From NCBI GenBank assembly GCA_022651385.1, contig JALCQR010000005.1, positions 62,001-126,000 of the forward strand: a stretch of DNA of 64,000 nt, in the 5' to 3' direction. The DNA comes from Clostridia bacterium (GTDB lineage Bacteria; Bacillota; Clostridia; Lachnospirales; Anaerotignaceae). The position numbers and the translations under genes are program-made. The notes under the pieces are model-generated. The model saw only the letters and a list, made by a program, of their open reading frames with translations. It was not told the origin of the DNA and did not search any database. Shown here piece after piece: positions 44,250 to 53,464 of this stretch (the first letter of the stretch is position 1; every line of letters begins with the position of its first letter).

Positions 44250-45596
44250 TCATTTAATAATTTCCCTGGCAATAAAGCCTGTATCAAAATTTCCCTCCAG
44301 ATACTTCTCATTTGTAAGTATCTTTTCCTGAAACTCAATATTGGTATCAACGCCTTCTATTACAAATTCGTAAAGACATCTGCGCATCTTTTCAATGGCT
44401 TCCTGCCTTGTCCTTCCGTATGTTATAACCTTAGCTATCATAGAATCATAATACGGCAATATGGAACATCCGGCGTAAACGGCACTGTCAATCCTTACTC
44501 CGAGAGTACCTCCCGGAACAAGAAGATATTCAAGTTTTCCCGGTGAAGGTGCAAAATTTCTGTCAGGATTTTCGGCGTTTATACGGCATTCAATTGCATG
44601 CCCTGTTATTTTTACATCATCCTGAGTAATAGAAAGTTTTTTGCCCTCGGCTATTCTTATTTGCTCTTTTACAATATCAATACCCGTAACCATTTCAGTT
44701 ATAGGATGTTCAACCTGAATACGGGTATTCATTTCCATAAAGTAAAAATTACCGTTTTTGTCATATAAAAACTCTATTGTACCGGCATTTTTGTACCCAA
44801 CCGCTTTTGCAGCACGTACAGCCGCTTCGCCCATTTTTTTTCTTGTTTCTTCGTTAAGCGCCGGTGACGGTGATTCTTCAAGCACCTTTTGGTTTCTTCT
44901 TTGCAGGGAACAGTCTCTTTCCCCCAAATGTATTATGTTGCCGTGCTCATCACAGAGTATCTGTATTTCAATATGTCTTGCGTTTTCGATAAGTTTTTCC
45001 ATATACATGTCATCATCACCGAAAGCAGCTTTGGTTTCTGATTTAGCACTTATAAAGGCATCCTCAAGTTCTTCTTCAGAACGTACTATCCTTATACCCT
45101 TTCCGCCGCCTCCGGCGGAAGCCTTTACCATAACAGGATAGCCAAGCTTTTTTGCCATGTCTTTTGCCTGATGTATGTTTTCTATTACACCGTCGCTTCC
45201 AGGTATAACAGGAACTCCGGCTTTAATCATAATATTTCTTGCATTTGATTTATTACCCATGGCGTTAATTATATCAGCATCCGGGCCTATAAATTTTATG
45301 TTACATTCAGCACACATTCCGGCAAAAATAGCATTTTCCGCAAGAAAACCGAATCCCGGATGTATAGCCTGAGCTTTTGTGGCAACGGCAGCGCTAATTA
45401 TATTTTTCATATTAAGGTAGCTGTCAGCGGCTTTGGCCGGGCCTATACAAATTGCCTCATCGGCAAGCTGAGTATGCAGCGCATCTCTGTCTGGCTCCGA
45501 AAATACCGCAACTGTAGCAATGCCCATTTCACGGCATGCCCTGATAATTCTAACAGCAATTTCCCCTCTGTTTGCAACTAAAATTTTCTGAAACAA
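44250..45596 (-). CDS. accC: Biotin carboxylase
   Basis: ATP-grasp enzyme (448 aa) that carboxylates biotin on AccB. Signs: QKILVANRGEIAVRIIRACR, HPGFGFLAENAIFA, the glycine-rich loop KASAGGGGKGIRIV, EKLIENARHIEIQIL, LGERDCSLQRRNQKVLEESP and FLYDKNGNFYFMEMNTRIQV. The start codon is TTG at 45596 after GAGGTG. It lies between fabZ and accD. Confidence 0.97.
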   Translation of the reverse strand: MFQKILVANRGEIAVRIIRACREMGIATVAVFSEPDRDALHTQLADEAICIGPAKAADSYLNMKNIISAAVATKAQAIHPGFGFLAENAIFAGMCAECNIKFIGPDADIINAMGNKSNARNIMIKAGVPVIPGSDGVIENIHQAKDMAKKLGYPVMVKASAGGGGKGIRIVRSEEELEDAFISAKSETKAAFGDDDMYMEKLIENARHIEIQILCDEHGNIIHLGERDCSLQRRNQKVLEESPSPALNEETRKKMGEAAVRAAKAVGYKNAGTIEFLYDKNGNFYFMEMNTRIQVEHPITEMVTGIDIVKEQIRIAEGKKLSITQDDVKITGHAIECRINAENPDRNFAPSPGKLEYLLVPGGTLGVRIDSAVYAGCSILPYYDSMIAKVITYGRTRQEAIEKMRRCLYEFVIEGVDTNIEFQEKILTNEKYLEGNFDTGFIAREIIK

Positions 45597-45613
45597 TTCA
45601 GTGTCACCTCAAA

Positions 45614-46039
45614 TCATCCTATAAGGAATGTGATTTCAGCCTCACAGGCTTTCTTGCCGTCCACATAAGCAATTCCCTTGCCTATACCGGCATTTAATTT
45701 AAGTTTTATTATTTCCACTTCGATTCTGAGAGTATCTCCCGGAACAACCTGTTTTCTGAATTTTGCTTTGTCAATTCCGCCGAAATAGGCAATTTTCCCC
45801 TTAAACTCATCTTTCGAAAGTACGGCATAAGCACCTGCCTGAGCCATGGCCTCCACTATAAGCACACCAGGCATTATAGGTTTTTGAGGAAAATGTCCCA
45901 CAAAATACGGCTCATTCATTGTAACATTCTTTATGGCAACAACCCTTTTGCCTTCTTCCAATTCTTCAATTCTGTCTATCAGAAGAAACGGCGGTCTATG
46001 AGGCAGCACCTTCATTATATCATTAATATCTGCAATCAT
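45614..46039 (-). CDS. fabZ: 3-hydroxyacyl-ACP dehydratase FabZ
   Basis: Dehydrates 3-hydroxyacyl-ACP to trans-2-enoyl-ACP (141 aa, hot-dog fold). Active-site His and Glu are in [20 protein letters not shown] and AMAQAGAY; the start [20 protein letters not shown] is typical. Only FabZ is present, no FabA, as usual in Firmicutes. Confidence 0.97.
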   Translation of the reverse strand: MIADINDIMKVLPHRPPFLLIDRIEELEEGKRVVAIKNVTMNEPYFVGHFPQKPIMPGVLIVEAMAQAGAYAVLSKDEFKGKIAYFGGIDKAKFRKQVVPGDTLRIEVEIIKLKLNAGIGKGIAYVDGKKACEAEITFLIG

Positions 46040-46061
46040 AATAACTGTCCTCTCCGCTTTA

Positions 46062-46526
46062 TCAGCCTATTACAAAAAGCGGCTGTCCGTATTCAACAAG
46101 CTGCTCGTTTTCAACACAAACCTCAAGCACTTCACCGTCAAACTCGCTTACTACTTCGTTCATAATCTTCATAGCCTCAATTATGCAAAGCACATCACCT
46201 TTTTTGACTTTTTTGCCTACAGGTGCGTATACCGGCTTTCCCGGTGCGGCACTGTTGTAAAACGTGCCTACAAGAGGTGCTTTAACAACATTTCCACTTA
46301 TAGTCTTTTTTTCTTCTTCAGCAGTGTCCTCCTGTTCTTCTTTAGAAGACAATGTCGATTCCTGCTTAACAGGAGCGTCATAAGATTCTTTATTTTCCTT
46401 AGGCATGTGATTCAAAGTGCCTGTTTTATTCATTTTAACATTGCAATTATCAAGAGAAAGCTCAAAATTTTTAAGGCTTGACTTATCTATTATTGAGATA
46501 AGTTCTTTAACTTCATTGAAATTCAT
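46062..46526 (-). CDS. accB: Biotin carboxyl carrier protein
   Basis: Carrier subunit of acetyl-CoA carboxylase (154 aa). The N-terminal 35 residues form a helical region ([20 protein letters not shown]), then a Glu/Ser-rich linker, then a biotinyl domain (about 80-154) with the biotin Lys in [12 protein letters not shown]. The ATG at 46526 has GGAGG eight bases upstream; the in-frame ATG at 46541 lies within fabF. It begins 2 nt after the fabF stop. Confidence 0.96.
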   Translation of the reverse strand: MNFNEVKELISIIDKSSLKNFELSLDNCNVKMNKTGTLNHMPKENKESYDAPVKQESTLSSKEEQEDTAEEEKKTISGNVVKAPLVGTFYNSAAPGKPVYAPVGKKVKKGDVLCIIEAMKIMNEVVSEFDGEVLEVCVENEQLVEYGQPLFVIG

Positions 46527-46528
46527 TT

Positions 46529-47767
46529 TCAGTCCTCCCATTTTTTAAAGCATAAAACGGCATTGTGTCCGCCAAATCCGAGAGAATTTGAAAGAGCATA
46601 TTTAACCTTCATGCTTCTTCCGACATTAGGAACATAATCAAGGTCACATTCCTCGTCAGGTGTTTCGTAGTTAATAGTCGGCGGAACAAAATCACATTGA
46701 ACAGCCTCTATGCATGCTATAGCCTCTATAGCTCCGGCCGCACCAAGAAGATGCCCTGTCATTGACTTTGTACTGCTTATTGCAACTTTTTTCGCATAAT
46801 CCCCCATAGCAAGCTTTATAGCAGCCGTTTCACCGCTGTCGTTTGCCTTTGTGCTTGTTCCGTGGGCATTTATATAATCGACCTCGTCAGGAGTTATGCC
46901 GGCGCTTTCCATTGCCATTTTCATAGCTTTTGCAGCTCCGCTTCCGTCAGGGCATGGAGCCGTAATATGGTATGCGTCGCTTGTCGAGCCGTATCCCACT
47001 ATTTCAGCATATATTTTTGCTCCTCTTTTCTTGGCATGTTCAAGTTCTTCAATAATAAGCATGCCGGCTCCGTCGCCCATTACAAAACCGTCACGGTTTT
47101 TATCAAACGGTCTGCAAGCTTTTTTAGGGTCCGGATTTCTTGAAAGAGCCGTAAGGTTGGTAAATCCGGCTACGCCTATAGGTGAAATTGAGGCTTCTGC
47201 TCCTCCTGCAAACATTATATCCTGATATCCGTCTTTAATTTTCAGATAAGCCTCTCCAATTGAGTTTGTACCAGTAGCACATGCCGATACTACGTTTGCG
47301 CTTATTCCTCTTGTTTTAAATCTTATAGACACGTTTCCTGCCGCCATATTGCTTATTGTCATAGGCACAAAAAGAGGTGAAACCTTTGAAGGTCCCTTGT
47401 TAACTATTTTCATTACCTGCTCGTTCATTGTAAAAAGGCCGCCTATGCCGCTTCCCACTATAGCTCCGAATCTGTCATGATCTATTTCATCCTCTTTTAA
47501 ACCACTCATGTCATATGCCTGCTGTGCAGCAGCTATTGCGAAAAGAGAATACATATCATTTCTTTTTACTTCTTTTCTTGGAACATACATTTCAGGGTCA
47601 AAGTTTTTTACTTCTCCCGCAATTTTCACTTTAAAGTCTGAGGCATCGAATTTAGTAATAAAATCTATGCCGTTTACACCGTTTTTAAGGTTTTCCCAAA
47701 ATTCTTCTGTTGTATTGCCGATAGGCGTCACAGCGCCCATTCCAGTAACTACACATCTTCTTTTCAT
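46529..47767 (-). CDS. fabF: Beta-ketoacyl-ACP synthase II
   Basis: Condensing enzyme (412 aa) that elongates acyl-ACP with malonyl-ACP. The thiolase fold has the catalytic Cys in NVVSACATGTNSIGEAY, His in NAHGTSTKANDSGE and KSMTGHLLGAAGAIEA, and ends GFGGHNAVLCFKKW. It starts RRCVVTGMGAVTPIGN. It lies between fabG and accB in the operon. Confidence 0.97.
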   Translation of the reverse strand: MKRRCVVTGMGAVTPIGNTTEEFWENLKNGVNGIDFITKFDASDFKVKIAGEVKNFDPEMYVPRKEVKRNDMYSLFAIAAAQQAYDMSGLKEDEIDHDRFGAIVGSGIGGLFTMNEQVMKIVNKGPSKVSPLFVPMTISNMAAGNVSIRFKTRGISANVVSACATGTNSIGEAYLKIKDGYQDIMFAGGAEASISPIGVAGFTNLTALSRNPDPKKACRPFDKNRDGFVMGDGAGMLIIEELEHAKKRGAKIYAEIVGYGSTSDAYHITAPCPDGSGAAKAMKMAMESAGITPDEVDYINAHGTSTKANDSGETAAIKLAMGDYAKKVAISSTKSMTGHLLGAAGAIEAIACIEAVQCDFVPPTINYETPDEECDLDYVPNVGRSMKVKYALSNSLGFGGHNAVLCFKKWED

Positions 47768-47784
47768 TATTTAACCCCCATAAG

Positions 47785-48516
47785 TCAGTTCATAACCATT
47801 CCGCCGTCAACGTTGAGCACTTGTCCTGTTATATATCTGTTTTCAGCCAAGAACACAACTGCCGAAGCTACATCCTCCGGCTTTCCGGCAGCCTTTAGAG
47901 GTATATTGTCGGTCATCTTCTTTTTCTGTTCATCATTAAGCACATTTGTCATATCCGTTTCAATAAAGCCCGGAGCAACGGCGTTGCATGTAATGCCTCT
48001 TGAGGCAAGCTCTCTTGCCGTTGACTTTGTAAGACCTATTATGCCGGCTTTTGAAGCAGCATAGTTTGCCTGTCCCGCATTTCCTATCAGTCCCACAACA
48101 GATGATATGTTTATAATAGCGCCTTCTTTTTGCCTGAGCATTATTCCGGCCGCATGTCTCGTGGTATTAAATGCACCCTTAAGATTTGTGTTTATTACAG
48201 AATCAAAATCAGCCTCGCTCATTCTCATAAGCAAACCGTCTTTAGTAATTCCTGCATTGTTTACAAGCACATCAACAGAGCCCATTTCTTTTTTAGCTGT
48301 TTTAACAAGCTCCTCTGCCTCATTAAATTTGCTTACGTCACTTTTTATTGCAAGACATTTTACTCCCAAAGCAGTTATAGTGTCAATTACTTCCTGTTTA
48401 ATGTGGCTTCTGTAATTTATAACAATATTACAGCCTTTTTTTGCTAAAGCCACAGCTATAGCAAAACCAATGCCTTTTGCCGCTCCAGTTATTACGGCAG
48501 TTTTTCCCTTTAACAT
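47785..48516 (-). CDS. fabG: 3-oxoacyl-ACP reductase
   Basis: NADPH-dependent SDR enzyme (243 aa) reducing 3-oxoacyl-ACP. The cofactor fingerprint is VITGAAKGIGFAIAVALAKK, followed by NNAGIT, the catalytic Ser in INISSVVGLIGNAGQ, YAASKAG with Tyr-x3-Lys, and the end YITGQVLNVDGGMVMN. AGGAGG precedes the ATG. Confidence 0.97.
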   Translation of the reverse strand: MLKGKTAVITGAAKGIGFAIAVALAKKGCNIVINYRSHIKQEVIDTITALGVKCLAIKSDVSKFNEAEELVKTAKKEMGSVDVLVNNAGITKDGLLMRMSEADFDSVINTNLKGAFNTTRHAAGIMLRQKEGAIINISSVVGLIGNAGQANYAASKAGIIGLTKSTARELASRGITCNAVAPGFIETDMTNVLNDEQKKKMTDNIPLKAAGKPEDVASAVVFLAENRYITGQVLNVDGGMVMN

Positions 48517-48535
48517 TTATTTTCCTCCTGACTAA

Positions 48536-49468
48536 TCACTTTTTTATATCTCCAAGAGTTCTTTCAAGTGATTTTATGTCCTCCACGTTAAATATTTTAA
48601 CACCTTTTACAGTGCGTTTTACAAATCCGCTTAAAGTTTTTCCCGGACCGACCTCAATAAATGTGTCAACACCATTTTCATAAAGATACCTTACAGTATC
48701 TTCCCATTTTACAGGATTCATAACCTGTTTTACAAGTGTATCTGAGATATCTTCCGTTTTTTCTATAGGCATGCCTGTTACGTTTGTGATTACAGGTATA
48801 CGCATATCATTTATATTTATTTTTTCAAGCTCAAGTGCAAGTTTATCAGCGGCAGGCTTTAAAAGAGCTGTGTGGAAAGGTCCGCTTACTTTTAGTTTTA
48901 CAGTCATTTTGGCTTTTCTTTCTTTTAAAATAGCCGCTGTTTTTTCCACAGCTTCAGCTTCTCCGGCAATTACAATCTGTCCCGGAGCGTTAAAGTTTGC
49001 AGGAGAAACATATCCGAACTTTCTGCCTTCCTCACATGCTTTTATAACCGTTTCCCTGTCAAGTCCAATTATTGCGTACATTGCACCCTTGCCCTCAGGA
49101 ACAGCCTCCGTCATAAATCGGCCTCTTTTTCTTACAAGACGGACAGCATCTTGAAAATCAAAAACACCGGAACATACATCAGCCGAATATTCTCCAAGGC
49201 TTAATCCTGCTGCATAGTCAGGCATTATGCCTTTTTCCTCAAGAACTTTCATGGCCGCTATACTCATTGTAAGTATGGCAGGCTGTGTAAATTCCGTTTT
49301 ATTAAGTTTAGCTTCCTCGTCAACGAAACAAATATCCTTTATAGAAAATCCAAGAGCCTCGTCAGCTTTGTCAAACACTTCTTTTGCACATGCAAAATTA
49401 TCGTAAAGCTCTTTTCCCATTCCTTTGTACTGTGCACCCTGTCCTGCAAAAATAAATGCTGTTTTCAT
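48536..49468 (-). CDS. fabD: Malonyl-CoA:ACP transacylase
   Basis: Loads malonyl groups onto ACP (310 aa). Signs: TAFIFAGQGAQYKGMGKELY, the nucleophile in AAGLSLGEYSADVCSG, RLVRKRGRFMTEAVPEGKGA, VSGPFHTALLKPA with the catalytic His, and IEVGPGKTLSGFVKRT. The ATG at 49468 is preceded by AGGTGGAG; the longer in-frame start at 49492 lies within the end of fabK. Confidence 0.97.
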   Translation of the reverse strand: MKTAFIFAGQGAQYKGMGKELYDNFACAKEVFDKADEALGFSIKDICFVDEEAKLNKTEFTQPAILTMSIAAMKVLEEKGIMPDYAAGLSLGEYSADVCSGVFDFQDAVRLVRKRGRFMTEAVPEGKGAMYAIIGLDRETVIKACEEGRKFGYVSPANFNAPGQIVIAGEAEAVEKTAAILKERKAKMTVKLKVSGPFHTALLKPAADKLALELEKININDMRIPVITNVTGMPIEKTEDISDTLVKQVMNPVKWEDTVRYLYENGVDTFIEVGPGKTLSGFVKRTVKGVKIFNVEDIKSLERTLGDIKK

Positions 49469-49481
49469 GTTTCTCCACCTT

Positions 49482-50417
49482 TTATAATACACTTGCTTTG
49501 CTAAGCACGTCTACATATTCGTTATACATTTCTTTAATTATTTCTTCGGCTGTCTGTTCTTTTTTAACAAGACCTGCTATCTGTCCGCTCATTACAGAGC
49601 CCATTTCCACATCTCCGTCTTTTGCGGCACGCCTTAAAGCCCCCTTGCCTATTGCCTCAAATTCTTCTGAAGGCGCGTTTTTCTTTTCAAGAATTTCAAA
49701 TTGTCTTGCAAGCCTGTTTCTCAAAACTCTTACCGGATGTCCTGTAAGAGCCCCGGTAGTTGTTGTATCAATATCATTTGCTTTAAGTATTTTATCCTTG
49801 TAATTTTGATGAACACTGCATTCTTTGGCAACAAGAAAACGTGTTCCGACCTGTACCATTGACGCTCCCAGCATTCTTGCAGCAGCCATTCCTCTTCCGT
49901 CGGCTATTCCGCCGGCTCCTATAACCGGAATGTTTACAGCATCCACTACCTGAGGTATAAGCGCCATTGTGGTTGTCTTTCCAATATGTCCTCCGGATTC
50001 ACAGCCCTCAGCAATAACTGCGTCGGCACCGTCTTTTTCCATTCTTTTCGCTATTGCAACCGTTGAAACAACAGGAAGCACTTTAATTTTTGCCAAATGA
50101 AAATCATTCATATATATTCCCGGGCTTCCGGCACCTGTTGTCACAACCGGAACTTTTTCCTCGCATACAACTTTTACAATATCCTTTACATATGGCGACA
50201 TAAGCATTATGTTTACGGCAAAAGGCTTGTCCGTCATTTCTCTAATCTTTTTTATTGCCCTGCGGCAGCCGTCCCCGTCAAGGTGCCCCGTTGCAAGCAC
50301 TCCGAGCCCTCCGGCATTTGAAACTGCCGAAACAAGGTTTTCGTCTGAAATCCATGCCATAGCCCCTTGAATTATAGGGTATTTTATTCCGAGCTTTTTA
50401 CAAATATCTGCGTACAT
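49482..50417 (-). CDS. fabK: Enoyl-ACP reductase II (FabK, FMN-dependent)
   Basis: NADH/FMN enoyl-ACP reductase (311 aa) of the TIM-barrel NMO family, which replaces FabI in many Firmicutes. Signs: GIKYPIIQGAMAWISDENLV, AVNIMLMSPYVKD, TTGAGSPGIY, ADAVIAEGCESGGHIGKTTT and AGGIADGRGMAAARMLGASM (FMN phosphate site). Its position between fabH and fabD marks it as the operon's enoyl reductase. FabK enzymes are insensitive to triclosan. Confidence 0.95.
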   Translation of the reverse strand: MYADICKKLGIKYPIIQGAMAWISDENLVSAVSNAGGLGVLATGHLDGDGCRRAIKKIREMTDKPFAVNIMLMSPYVKDIVKVVCEEKVPVVTTGAGSPGIYMNDFHLAKIKVLPVVSTVAIAKRMEKDGADAVIAEGCESGGHIGKTTTMALIPQVVDAVNIPVIGAGGIADGRGMAAARMLGASMVQVGTRFLVAKECSVHQNYKDKILKANDIDTTTTGALTGHPVRVLRNRLARQFEILEKKNAPSEEFEAIGKGALRRAAKDGDVEMGSVMSGQIAGLVKKEQTAEEIIKEMYNEYVDVLSKASVL

Positions 50418-50442
50418 TTTTTACCTGACCTTTTCTTTTATT

Positions 50443-51420
50443 TTAAAATCTTATAAGCATTGAGCCCCATGTAAGACCTGCACCAAATCCGGTAAGCAGT
50501 CCAAGCGAATCTTCTTTTATGAGTCCTTTTTCCATCATTTCGTTTAATGCTATTGGTATACTTGCCGATGAAGTATTGCCGTATTCATACATGTTCAAAT
50601 AAAATTTCTCCATTGGTATCTTAAGTTTTTTGCTTATAATCTGAACTATTCTGCTGTTTGCCTGATGAGCTATTACAAAGTCTATTGTATCACGGTCAGT
50701 TTCCGATTTTTTAAGAAGCGACTCCACTGATTTAGGCACCTGTCTTGTTGCGAAATCAAATATCGCCCTTCCGTCCATTTTAAGGCTTCTGTTTGCTTTT
50801 CCGTCACATTTGCTGAAAGCATTTTTAACAGGTGTGTCTCCGCCTGTAAGGGCATGTCCTTTTGAGCCGTCGCTTCCAATTTCTTCTGCTATTATACCTC
50901 TTTTTTGACTTCTTTGCAAAAGGACTCCTGCAGCTCCGTCTCCGAAAAGCACGCATGTGCCTCTGTCGGTAAAGTCGAGATACTTTGAAAGCACTTCGGC
51001 ACCTATTACAACAACGTTTTTAACAGTTCCGGCTTGAATGTATTTGTTGGCAATAGAAAGCCCGAATATAAATCCAGAACATGCAGCGCCAATATCAAAT
51101 GCGATTGCGTTTTTTGCTCCAACCTTTGCCTGAACAAGACATGCTGTTGAAGGCGTGCTGTAATCCGCCGAAACAGTTGCCACAATAAGAAGGTCTATTT
51201 CCTCAGGAGAAATATTGCTTCTTTCTATAATCATTTTACAGGCCTTTGCAGCAATGTCGGATGTGTTTTCATCCTCAGCTACGGCAAAATGTCTGTTTCT
51301 TATTCCGCTTCTTGATACTATCCATTCATCGTTTGTGTCGACAATCTTTGATAAGTCATCATTTGTTATTACGCTTTCGGGAACATAAGCTCCCGTAGCA
51401 GTTATTTTTGAAAAATACAT
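50443..51420 (-). CDS. fabH: Beta-ketoacyl-ACP synthase III
   Basis: Starts fatty-acid chains by condensing an acyl-CoA with malonyl-ACP (325 aa). Catalytic Cys is in AFDIGAACSGFIFGLSIANK, His in FVIAHQANSRIVQ and Asn in EYGNTSSASIPIALNEM. It starts YFSKITATGAYVPE. The ATG at 51420 is preceded by GGAGATATGAC; an in-frame ATG at 51456 overlaps fabT. Chain-length preference (straight or branched) cannot be read. Confidence 0.97.
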   Translation of the reverse strand: MYFSKITATGAYVPESVITNDDLSKIVDTNDEWIVSRSGIRNRHFAVAEDENTSDIAAKACKMIIERSNISPEEIDLLIVATVSADYSTPSTACLVQAKVGAKNAIAFDIGAACSGFIFGLSIANKYIQAGTVKNVVVIGAEVLSKYLDFTDRGTCVLFGDGAAGVLLQRSQKRGIIAEEIGSDGSKGHALTGGDTPVKNAFSKCDGKANRSLKMDGRAIFDFATRQVPKSVESLLKKSETDRDTIDFVIAHQANSRIVQIISKKLKIPMEKFYLNMYEYGNTSSASIPIALNEMMEKGLIKEDSLGLLTGFGAGLTWGSMLIRF

Positions 51421-51439
51421 GTCATATCTCCATTTCCAC

Positions 51440-51898
51440 TCATTCACTTTTTTCACTAAAATATTTGTTTTTCAAAAAAACATTCAATGACGAAAGCGCT
51501 TTTTCAAGTATGTCAATCTCGTCGTCTGTAAGAATCTGAGTCATACTTTTTACAAGCTCGGCATGGAATTTTGAATGCATCCTGAATATAAGCCGTCCTT
51601 TTTTAGTAAGGCCAAGTTTTACAACGCGTCTGTCGCTCTCGCTGCGGTAACGCTGTGCATAGCCTTTTTTAACAAGGTTATTTGTGGCAACCGTAAGAGT
51701 GCCTACAGTTATGCGCAAAGTTCTTGCTACCTCGCTCATACTTTTCAGCTCAAACATGCCTATTGCCTCAATAGTGTGTACTTCCGTTATTGAGACATCT
51801 TTAAATTGACCAGTCCTAAAGGCTTCACCCTCAATTTTCATTATATCGTTATAAATATCTACGATAAGCTCATTTATAAGATTGGTCCTTTCGTCCAT
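51440..51898 (-). CDS. fabT: MarR-family fatty-acid regulator (FabT-like)
   Basis: Winged-helix repressor (152 aa) at the head of the fatty-acid operon, like FabT of Streptococcus and Clostridium; FabT uses long acyl-ACP as corepressor. Helix-turn-helix: MSEVARTLRITVGTLTVATN, wing: RYRSESDRRVVKLGLTKKG. The ATG at 51898 has GAAGGGAG upstream. A matching palindrome TTTGAT-A-ATCAAA lies directly upstream of it, and the same box precedes the FabK-like gene at 52279. Confidence 0.9.
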   Translation of the reverse strand: MDERTNLINELIVDIYNDIMKIEGEAFRTGQFKDVSITEVHTIEAIGMFELKSMSEVARTLRITVGTLTVATNNLVKKGYAQRYRSESDRRVVKLGLTKKGRLIFRMHSKFHAELVKSMTQILTDDEIDILEKALSSLNVFLKNKYFSEKSE

Positions 51899-51926
51899 AT
51901 ATGCTCCCTTCACACCGAAAACTTAA

Positions 51927-51947
51927 ATACTTTGATAATCAAAGTAT
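51927..51947. promoter_or_regulatory. FabT-type operator upstream of fab operon
   Basis: The perfect palindrome ATACTTTGAT-A-ATCAAAGTAT contains the FabT-like core TTTGATNATCAAA, 29 nt upstream of the fabT ATG, and overlaps a TATACT -10-like box. Binding here would make the fab operon and fabT self-repressed. Confidence 0.85.
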
Positions 51948-52172
51948 ATATTTATCAATTATTAAATCATTTATCGTAAAGATATTAAATATTATAGCAC
52001 ATCTTTTATATTTATTCAGTACCTTTTCTTTATATTTAAAAAAAGATTTAGACATGTTTTTTAAAACCACTTTGTAATCAATTCCCTTTAAAGTCGCAAA
52101 ATATAATTAAATATTGTAAGTTTTGAACAAAATAAATAATGTAAATGTTTTATATATTTTACTTAATCATTA
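51948..52172. other. Non-coding divergent region between fabT and FabK-like gene
   Basis: A+T-rich region holding the upstream promoter elements of the fab operon. No ORF, hairpin or riboswitch was recognised. Confidence 0.4.
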
Positions 52173-52201
52173 TTGACATTAAGCATTCAGTGTAATATAG
52201 T
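52173..52201 (+). promoter_or_regulatory. Promoter of FabK-like gene
   Basis: Exact TTGACA (52173-52178) and TATAGT (52196-52201) with 17-nt spacing. The start near 52208 places the FabT-like box in the leader. Confidence 0.75.
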
Positions 52202-52238
52202 ATTAATTACTACATGGCATTGTATAAATGTAAATTTT

Positions 52239-52251
52239 TTTGATTATCAAA
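52239..52251. promoter_or_regulatory. FabT-type operator upstream of FabK-like gene
   Basis: TTTGATTATCAAA, the same core as the site in front of fabT, lies 28 nt before the ATG of the second FabK-like gene and downstream of its -10 box. It implies the gene belongs to the FabT regulon. Confidence 0.8.
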
Positions 52252-52278
52252 CCTTTATTATAGAAAGGAACTGAACAC

Positions 52279-53340
52279 ATGAAACTAAAACCAGTTAATA
52301 TAGGAGATATAAAACTTGAGGTGCCAATAATACAGGGCGGAATGGGTATAGGCGTAAGTCTTTCAAACCTTGCCGGTGCAGTGGCAAAAGAAGGCGGCAT
52401 GGGAGTAATATCTGCGGCACAGCCGGGGTATAACCTTCCGGAATGGGATACAGACCCACTTGGTGCAAATTTAAAAGCTCTCGGGCAGCATATAAAAAGA
52501 GCGAAAGAAATTTCAAATAACGGCGTTATTGGTGTAAATATAATGCGTGCTTCATGTAATTACGATAAATATGTTAAGTGCTGCGTTGATAACGGTGCCG
52601 ACTGTATAATATCCGGAGCAGGACTTCCTATAGAGCTTCCTATGCTTTTAATGGATACTGACGTAAAATTCGCACCAATAGTGTCATCACAAAAGGCTGT
52701 AAAAGTTCTCTTTTCTCTGTGGGAGAGAAGATATAAAAAAATATCCGATTTTATTGTAATTGAAGGGCCTAAGGCAGGAGGACACCTTGGTTTTAAGCAT
52801 GATGAGGCAATAAATCTCACACAGGAAGACTACGATAAAGAAGTAATAAAGATACTTGAATATGTGCATATATTTGAAGAAAAATATCAAAGAAGCATAC
52901 CGGTGTTTTTTGCCGGGGGCGTATATACAAGAGAGGATATAGACCATTATATGTCCCTCGGATGTGCCGGAGTTCAAATGGCTACAAGATTTGTACCTAC
53001 CGAAGAATGTGATGCTCCAATGAGTTTTAAGCAGGCATATATAAACGCAAAAAAAGAAGATATTGTTATAGTAAAAAGCCCTGTGGGAATGCCCGGACGA
53101 GCTATCAGAAATCCGTATGTAAAAGAACGTGAAAAAGAAAATGAAAAAATAACATATTGCTTTAGATGTCTTGAAAAATGTGATCCGGCAACAACTCCAT
53201 ATTGTATTACAATGGCTCTCATTCGCGCCGTAAGAAGCGAAACAGAGGCCGATAACTCACTAATTTTCTGCGGTGAAAATGCCTATAGGCTTGATAAAAT
53301 GACAACTGTACATGAAATATTTAAGGAATTAAATTCATAA
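52279..53340 (+). CDS. FabK-like flavoprotein (nitronate monooxygenase/enoyl reductase family)
   Basis: FMN TIM-barrel protein (353 aa) of the NMO/FabK family. Signs: LEVPIIQGGMGIGVSLSNLA, GVIGVNIMRASCNYDKYVKC, CIISGAGLPIELP, IVIEGPKAGGHLGF with the His, and FFAGGVYTREDID with the phosphate site. It is about 40 residues longer than FabK and has a C-terminal Cys group C-x2-C-x3-C-x7-C (Cys294, 297, 301, 309) that could hold a metal or Fe-S cluster. Its FabT-like operator ties it to lipid metabolism rather than nitronate detoxification; the reaction is unknown. Confidence 0.85.
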   Translation: MKLKPVNIGDIKLEVPIIQGGMGIGVSLSNLAGAVAKEGGMGVISAAQPGYNLPEWDTDPLGANLKALGQHIKRAKEISNNGVIGVNIMRASCNYDKYVKCCVDNGADCIISGAGLPIELPMLLMDTDVKFAPIVSSQKAVKVLFSLWERRYKKISDFIVIEGPKAGGHLGFKHDEAINLTQEDYDKEVIKILEYVHIFEEKYQRSIPVFFAGGVYTREDIDHYMSLGCAGVQMATRFVPTEECDAPMSFKQAYINAKKEDIVIVKSPVGMPGRAIRNPYVKEREKENEKITYCFRCLEKCDPATTPYCITMALIRAVRSETEADNSLIFCGENAYRLDKMTTVHEIFKELNS

Positions 53341-53464
53341 AACAAAAAAATCCGGTATTATATATCGGATTCAGAGTGTAGAAAAACCTATATCTAAAAA
53401 AATATTGCACAAAAAAATAATTAGGGGAGTTTTTTCACTTGCAAAAAGCTCCCCTAACCCTATA
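53341..53464. other. Spacer with long hairpin after FabK-like gene
   Basis: Contains a weak hairpin AATCCG/CGGATT near 53348-53371 and a strong one with arms TTAGGGGAG (53421-53429) and CTCCCCTAA (53450-53458), extended inward by T/A pairs. The latter may end the FabK-like transcript although no T-run follows on the plus strand. Confidence 0.45.
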
